Source: Bacillota bacterium (lineage in GTDB: Bacteria; Bacillota_I; Bacilli_A; Acholeplasmatales; Acholeplasmataceae). From it: a stretch of DNA of 10,281 nt. Each line of letters starts with the position of its first letter. Within the stretch, counting starts at the first letter, position 1. The notes beneath the pieces are model-generated. The model had not been told where the DNA came from, did no database searches, and saw only the letters and a program-made list of their open reading frames with translations. Below, piece by piece: positions 6,122 through 10,281 of the stretch. The position numbers and the translations under genes are program-made. The stretch spans positions 1 through 10,281 of the forward strand of contig JAEYXZ010000093.1 of the NCBI GenBank assembly GCA_023431045.1, written 5' to 3'.

Positions 6122-6619
6122 ATGAAAAAACATATAACGTTATTAGTATTGGGCATGATTCTTGTCCTAGCAGTTTATTTATTACCAAAAAAGGAGGAAT
6201 TACCAACCTATACGAACGATTTTAAGTCAATAAACGTCCAAATTAATGGTGCAATTAGAAAACCAGGATATTACGATTTACCTGATGGATCTAGAATGAT
6301 TGATTTAATTAATATAGCTGGTGGAATAAAAGAAAACGCCGATGTTGATCGGATCAATTATCTAGAAATTATCAATCGATCAAGTTATCAAATTCCATTT
6401 TTAGTTGAAAATGAAAGTGTAGAGATTAAACAATACAATTTAAATCGTATTACTTTTCAAGAACTCATTTTAATTCCTAATATAACTGAAACAAGAGCCA
6501 TTAATATACTTTTATATCGAGAGGAGAATCATCAATTTTATTCACTAGATGAATTGTTATTGGTTAAGGGGATTGGTGATGCAACTTTTGAAAAGATTAA
6601 GATGTATTTCATTATCTAA
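6122..6619 (+). CDS. comEA: Competence protein ComEA (membrane-anchored DNA receptor)
   Basis: 165 residues in the standard ComEA order: a single N-terminal membrane anchor (about 5-21, ITLLVLGMILVLAVYLL), an SLBB domain (about 37-95, with INVQINGAIRKPGYYDLPDG and MIDLINIAGGI), and a C-terminal double helix-hairpin-helix DNA-binding domain (about 106-163). It binds incoming double-stranded DNA outside the membrane and hands it to ComEC. The second hairpin KGIG (149-152) is canonical, but the first, normally LPGIG, is IPNIT (118-122), and the usual INxAxxxEL opening reads LNRITFQEL. It is shorter than B. subtilis ComEA (about 205). Start is set by AGGAGGT at 6108-6114. It is the first gene downstream of the tnpB element, and comEC begins inside its last 14 codons; comEB is missing between them. 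Confidence 0.93.
   Translation: MKKHITLLVLGMILVLAVYLLPKKEELPTYTNDFKSINVQINGAIRKPGYYDLPDGSRMIDLINIAGGIKENADVDRINYLEIINRSSYQIPFLVENESVEIKQYNLNRITFQELILIPNITETRAINILLYREENHQFYSLDELLLVKGIGDATFEKIKMYFII
6566..6571 (+). promoter_or_regulatory. RBS that decides the comEC start
   Basis: AAGGGG at 6566-6571 lies 7 nt before the ATG at 6579, inside the comEA coding region. The earlier in-frame ATG at 6549 has no comparable site, so 6579 is preferred. Confidence 0.55.
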
Positions 6620-8582
6620 TCGATGCCATCTATATTTATTATTTATTATTTTAGTTTTAGTTTCATTTTATTTATGGATGATCTCTTTATTAATCTTTAT
6701 ACTCATCTATAAACTTAGACGATTTCTTAATTTGATTGTAGTTATCATCGTTTTCATCTTATTGTCCTGTGGTTTTTTGTATATTAATCAAAATGTTCAA
6801 AAAATCAGTGGTCAAGTGATGATTGTTGAAAAAGAGCACATTGATACTTTTTATGTATATACAGTCACTTACCAATTTAAAAAATACAATGTTAATTTAA
6901 GTCAGTCATATGATTTAGGTACATTGCTCTCAATTGTTGCAGATGTTGAACCCTACCAATCACCTACAATACCTGGAGGTTTTGATTCAAAAACATATTA
7001 TCTTGGCCATAATATTCATGGTAGATTACGCTCAATTAAGATAAACCAAGTTGAGGATGACTATTTTATGGTCAATCTTTATCTTTTGATAGATTGGAAT
7101 AATCCCTTTATAAAACTCATTAAAGATCAAGAAATACTTGATGTTAATCTTTATAGTTTTCTATTTACTCTTTCATCAGTTCATCTAGCTTTAATCATTC
7201 TTTTATTACGAAAATGGATGTATTACTTAGATATAAAGAATCCAAATAAACAACGAATTAACAGTATTCTCATGTTATTTCTATTTGTTGTTGGAGGAAG
7301 TGTTATCCTCTTAAGGATGGCTTTTATCAATGGAATACTCTATCTTGTAAAGAAATTTAAGTGGTCTTTTACGAGACTAGATATTGAGTGTATCACGACG
7401 ATTTCAATCATTATCATAATGCCTTATATCATCTTCAATCAAACTTTTTTATTGATTAGTCTATTTGTCTTTTATAATCAATTAATTACCCTTAAGCAAT
7501 CGCTAAGTCAATATTTACTCATTCCTTTGATACTAGTTCCATTTATGCTTAGCTGGGAACATGAGATCGCATTATTTACATTCGTTTTAATCCCTTTATT
7601 GATGAGACTTGCAAGATATATCTTGATACCTTTGATGATGATGCTTATTTTATTTCCGTTTATGACAATGATTCCAACGATTGAAAGTGGATTAAATCAA
7701 ATACTGTCTTTGTTTGATTTCACGTTTGATCGCGTTTACTTACCGACTTTACCTTGGTATGGAAAGATTGTCTATTTACTGCTCATTATATGGATTTACA
7801 GAGCAACAACTCTAAAACGATATTTTAAACGTCTTTCATTATTCTCGAGTCTTTTCATATTAGGATTCTTAGTGACCCTTCTACCAAGAACAGATGAAGT
7901 AATCTTTCTTGATGTCGGTCAAGGAGATGCAGCAGTAATCTTTAAGAACCAAAAGACGATTGTTGTTGATGCATATGGTGATGTTGAATCATACCTAAAG
8001 TTTAGATATATAAAAACGATTGATTATCTTATTTTGACGCATAGTGATCAAGATCACATGAAGAATGCAATAGATTTGATTAATGAATTTGAAGTTAAAT
8101 TTCTTGTTTTAAGTGGTTATTTAGACTATTCATTACAACATCCAAATATCATTAATATTACTGAAGATCAATTATTTACAATTGATGAGATTAATCTCGA
8201 ATTCTTAGCACCATTTCAATCATATCAGTCAACCAATGAATGTTCGATTGTTTTTAAGATTGAAGTAAATGAATTAAGTTATTTATTTATGGGTGATATT
8301 TCAGTTACAGTTGAAAATCAATTAATCAAGCGCTATGGTTTAATACTTGATGCTGATGTGTTAAAGGTTGCTCATCATGGATCTATGACTTCAAGTTCAT
8401 TGAATTGGTTAAGAATAACAAGCCCAACATACGCGATTATAAGTGTTGCATCATACAATATCTATGGTTTTCCAGACCAAGATATTATCAAGCGTTATCG
8501 CTCATTAGGTATATTTATATACCTAACAAGCGAAAATGGAAGTATTTCATTTACTGAAAATGAAGTGAGAATGTTTTCATAG
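6579..8582 (+). CDS. comEC: ComEC/Rec2 family DNA internalisation channel with metallo-beta-lactamase domain
   Basis: 667 residues from ATG 6579 (677 from the ATG at 6549), shorter than B. subtilis ComEC (776). Order: three N-terminal membrane helices (about 6-60), an extracellular OB-like segment (about 70-165), a multi-helix competence domain (about 180-440; SSVHLALIILLL and LLRMAFINGILYLV match its conserved parts), then a cytoplasmic metallo-beta-lactamase domain. The latter has FLDVGQGDAAVIF (about 442-454), the metal motif THSDQDH (His488), LFMGDIS near 575 and VAHHGS (599-600 His-His). ComEC carries one DNA strand into the cell; the MBL domain is thought to degrade the other. Metal-binding residues look intact, so the gene is probably functional. 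It overlaps comEA by 41 nt, comEB being absent. Near its 3' end is a perfect 22-nt palindrome (8505-8526). Confidence 0.93.
   Translation: MQLLKRLRCISLSNRCHLYLLFIILVLVSFYLWMISLLIFILIYKLRRFLNLIVVIIVFILLSCGFLYINQNVQKISGQVMIVEKEHIDTFYVYTVTYQFKKYNVNLSQSYDLGTLLSIVADVEPYQSPTIPGGFDSKTYYLGHNIHGRLRSIKINQVEDDYFMVNLYLLIDWNNPFIKLIKDQEILDVNLYSFLFTLSSVHLALIILLLRKWMYYLDIKNPNKQRINSILMLFLFVVGGSVILLRMAFINGILYLVKKFKWSFTRLDIECITTISIIIIMPYIIFNQTFLLISLFVFYNQLITLKQSLSQYLLIPLILVPFMLSWEHEIALFTFVLIPLLMRLARYILIPLMMMLILFPFMTMIPTIESGLNQILSLFDFTFDRVYLPTLPWYGKIVYLLLIIWIYRATTLKRYFKRLSLFSSLFILGFLVTLLPRTDEVIFLDVGQGDAAVIFKNQKTIVVDAYGDVESYLKFRYIKTIDYLILTHSDQDHMKNAIDLINEFEVKFLVLSGYLDYSLQHPNIINITEDQLFTIDEINLEFLAPFQSYQSTNECSIVFKIEVNELSYLFMGDISVTVENQLIKRYGLILDADVLKVAHHGSMTSSSLNWLRITSPTYAIISVASYNIYGFPDQDIIKRYRSLGIFIYLTSENGSISFTENEVRMFS
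8505..8526. repeat. Perfect 22-nt palindrome inside comEC
   Basis: Arms TTAGGTATAT (8505-8514) and ATATACCTAA (8517-8526) are exact reverse complements with a 2-nt TT centre (or 9-bp arms with a TTTA loop). It encodes part of SLGIFIYLTS near the ComEC C-terminus, about 100 nt before the holA promoter. No T-run follows. It may be a protein-binding site or an RNA hairpin. Confidence 0.6.
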
Positions 8583-8621
8583 TATTTTACACGAATATTT
8601 CATGTTAATTTATCTATTTAT

Positions 8622-8630
8622 TGTTATAAT
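8622..8630 (+). promoter_or_regulatory. holA promoter (extended -10)
   Basis: TGTTATAAT at 8622-8630 is a perfect extended -10 in the 70-nt AT-rich gap between comEC and holA. At 17 bp upstream the hexamer is ATGTTA (8602-8607), not a recognisable -35. An RBS TTAGGAG (8640-8646) follows, 6 nt before the holA ATG. Confidence 0.72.
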
Positions 8631-8652
8631 AGGTTTAAGTTAGGAGTATCCT

Positions 8653-9600
8653 ATGGAAAGACTATATCTACTTTTGGGTCAATCATCCTTTTTAATAAAA
8701 CAACAAATTGGCATTTATCAATCAGAATCTAAAGTGGATTCCTTTAATGTTTTGACCTATGATGCATTAGAAACTGAACTGAATACAATCCTTCAAGAAT
8801 TAACAACGGTATCATTTTTCAGTGATCAAAAAATGATTATTTTAGAGAATATCGAAGCGTTTTATCGATATGATGATCAACAATTAAAACCACTTATCAA
8901 CTACTTCATGAAGCCATCAAATGAAATCATATTGATTTTGACATCACAAAAACTCCCACCTAATCACATCATCGAATCAACTTTAATGAAGTACGCTTAT
9001 GTTGAAAACATTCAAAATCTAAAAACAAGTGCATTACCGCTTTATATCAAAGAAATCTTTAATGAAGATGGTTATTCAATTGAAGCCAAAGCAATTGAGG
9101 AGTTAATCAACCGTGTTGGCGAAGATTTATTTTTACTTCATCAAGAAATTAATAAATTAAAGATTTATCAGGTCTATGATAAAGTAATTGATTTTAAAGA
9201 TGTTGATGTGTTGGTTGCACGAACACTCGAGGACAATATTTTCGCATTCTCAACTGCATATCTATCGGGTGATGTGAAATTATATATGCAAATCTATGAT
9301 GATTTGTTGACGAATAAAATGGCACCGACACAAATAATGAACCATTTGTTTAATACCGTTAATATGATTCAATTAGCTCAAAACTTAATTAAGGATAATC
9401 ATAATCAGGATGCAATCGCGAATTATTTTAAGATATCCTCAGGTAGAGCCTATTATTTGATTAAAGAAGCAAAAGAACAAAGCCCAGTTAAGATTGAAAT
9501 ACTAATCAAAAACTTAGCCGATTTGGACTATAAAATAAAAAGCGGACAAACTGAAGATAAAATTGGTCTTGAGTTATTGTTGTTAGGGGGTATTCGATGA
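8653..9600 (+). CDS. holA: DNA polymerase III subunit delta
   Basis: 315 residues, slightly below the usual 330-350. The opening MERLYLLLGQSSFLIKQQI matches the YLLYGxExFLI start of HolA/YqeN. Next comes FFSDQKMIILENIEAF (about 55-70, family: SLFxxxKLVIVxN), an AAA+-like region without a Walker A as expected for delta, LINRVGEDLFLLHQEINKL (about 150-168, family: GxDLxxLxxEIEKL), and the C-terminal collar helices ending LELLLLGGIR. Delta opens the beta clamp within the clamp-loader complex. Order comEC-holA is as in B. subtilis (comEC-yqeN). It has its own extended -10 promoter and RBS. Its TGA overlaps the following exonuclease gene by ATGA, where rpsT would lie, in the opposite direction, in B. 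subtilis. Confidence 0.93.
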   Translation: MERLYLLLGQSSFLIKQQIGIYQSESKVDSFNVLTYDALETELNTILQELTTVSFFSDQKMIILENIEAFYRYDDQQLKPLINYFMKPSNEIILILTSQKLPPNHIIESTLMKYAYVENIQNLKTSALPLYIKEIFNEDGYSIEAKAIEELINRVGEDLFLLHQEINKLKIYQVYDKVIDFKDVDVLVARTLEDNIFAFSTAYLSGDVKLYMQIYDDLLTNKMAPTQIMNHLFNTVNMIQLAQNLIKDNHNQDAIANYFKISSGRAYYLIKEAKEQSPVKIEILIKNLADLDYKIKSGQTEDKIGLELLLLGGIR

Positions 9601-10271
9601 GTTTAACTTATTCAAAAATATTAGTTTTTGATTTTGAAACAACTGGATTATCTCCGATGAGTGAAAATATTATTGAAGTTGGTGCAATCCTTTATACAAA
9701 ACACAATGATCAATATGTTATTGAAAAGGAATTCAATGCGTTAATCAAACAAGAAAAGCCAATCACTGATTTCATCTCTAACTTAACACATATTACCAAC
9801 GAGATGCTTGATAAAGATGGTATTGAAGAAGAGTTAGCATTTAGAGAATTTGATCAAATGATTGATGATGATACTTTACTTGTTGCTTATAATCTGTCAT
9901 TTGATATTGGATTCTTACTTAAACTTTATCAAAAGTATGTGTTTAGAAATTATAGTATTCCATTTGATATTCTTGACTGTATGGCGGTCTATAAAGATCG
10001 CTATCCTTTTCCGCATCGCTTAGAAAGTGCTGCAGCAACTTTTGAAATCGAAAATGAGAATGCCCACCGCGCTAGTGATGATGCGAGAACAACATTTGAA
10101 GTATTAATGAAACTACAAGAACAAGACGATAACTTGAATCTCTATGTCAATGTCCTAGGATATAATCCAAAATATCGTCCACCAGATACATATTTCTTTA
10201 AAAAGAAGATTCGTTTGGTTCCACAGGGTATGAATGGCACCAGAGATATTGAAAAAGTTCAAAGAACATAA
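9597..10271 (+). CDS. DEDDh-type 3'-5' exonuclease (DnaQ/PolC-epsilon-like)
   Basis: 224 residues. Exo I is VFDFETTGL with Asp12 and Glu14; Exo II is YNLSFDIGFL with Asp103; Exo III is HRASDDA with His157 and Asp162, giving the complete DEDDh set. The THITNEML segment (64-71) is typical of DnaQ-like proteins. After the catalytic domain comes a tail of about 50 residues (YVNVLGYNPKYRPP and onward) without a recognised domain. It removes nucleotides from 3' ends, for proofreading, repair or RNA trimming; the substrate cannot be told from sequence. It overlaps holA by ATGA with an RBS-like TTAGGGGG upstream, so it is co-translated with the clamp-loader subunit, which hints at a replication or repair role. 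It is not a truncated PolC: no polymerase part follows. Confidence 0.88.
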   Translation: MSLTYSKILVFDFETTGLSPMSENIIEVGAILYTKHNDQYVIEKEFNALIKQEKPITDFISNLTHITNEMLDKDGIEEELAFREFDQMIDDDTLLVAYNLSFDIGFLLKLYQKYVFRNYSIPFDILDCMAVYKDRYPFPHRLESAAATFEIENENAHRASDDARTTFEVLMKLQEQDDNLNLYVNVLGYNPKYRPPDTYFFKKKIRLVPQGMNGTRDIEKVQRT

Positions 10272-10281
10272 AAAAAACACC
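10271..10281 (+). terminator. Possible left arm of a terminator at the window edge
   Basis: Right after the exonuclease stop the sequence is an A-run followed by CACC, the shape of the 5' side of a bidirectional A-stem-T terminator. The partner arm would be beyond the window, so this is a guess. Confidence 0.25.

Noticed and set aside
6549..6578. Earlier ATG for ComEC at 6549
   Set aside because: It would deepen the overlap with comEA to 71 nt and lacks an RBS; AAGGGG supports 6579. Not fully excluded.
8555..8579. TGAAAA/TTTTCA hairpin at the end of comEC as a terminator
   Set aside because: The 6-bp A/T-rich stem has a 13-nt loop and no T-run; it is within chance expectation for this composition.
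1..10281. CRISPR array, tRNA or rRNA genes
   Set aside because: No regularly spaced repeats, cloverleaf-like segments or rRNA-like stretches were seen; nearly all of the window is protein coding.

Overview
The window is a compact, low-GC (AT-rich), almost entirely plus-strand segment of a Firmicutes/Mollicutes-type chromosome. TGA is used as an ordinary stop codon (U32-family gene, yqeH, yqeK, yqeM, tnpB, holA) and tryptophan is TGG, so this is not a code-4 Mycoplasma or Spiroplasma. The reduced gene set and Bacillus-like order fit Acholeplasma or a relative (Acholeplasmatales/Izemoplasma-like). That placement is inference from style, not from a marker gene.

Layout. Positions 1-1057 hold the 3' end of a U32-family tRNA-hydroxylation protein (TrhP/YrrO type), joined by an ATGA overlap to a YgjP-like (DUF45) HExxH metallopeptidase. 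Positions 1058-4674 carry greA-yqeG-yqeH-yqeK-rsfS-yqeM in one tightly overlapping run, started by an extended -10 promoter before greA and closed by a hairpin/T-run terminator after yqeM. This is the B. subtilis yqeG-yqeM ribosome-assembly/housekeeping cluster with aroE, yhbY and nadD missing. Positions 4675-6121 hold an IS200/IS605-type tnpB element with no tnpA. It has its own promoter, palindromes on its left, and a 3' structured region that looks like the right end and guide-RNA scaffold. Positions 6122-8582 are comEA-comEC (DNA binding and transport of single-stranded DNA, comEB absent). Positions 8583-10271 are holA (clamp-loader delta) overlapped by a DEDDh 3'-5' exonuclease, with their own extended -10 promoter.

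How the genes work together. GreA rescues backtracked RNA polymerase. YqeH and RsfS act on the 30S and 50S ribosomal subunits, YqeK hydrolyses Ap4A, and YqeG and YqeM are conserved partners of less clear role. ComEA and ComEC take up DNA, and HolA and the exonuclease belong to replication or repair. In B. subtilis the yqe genes are followed directly by the comE operon and yqeN (holA), so the tnpB element sits exactly at the junction of two conserved blocks.

Most worth a second look: the tnpA-less tnpB with its candidate reRNA and guide, an apparent +1 frameshift that removes the TnpB C-terminal tail, and several perfect palindromes, notably a 22-nt one inside comEC. I see no CRISPR array, tRNA or rRNA. 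I do not see a wholly new multi-gene system. The RNA-guided TnpB locus is the nearest to one.
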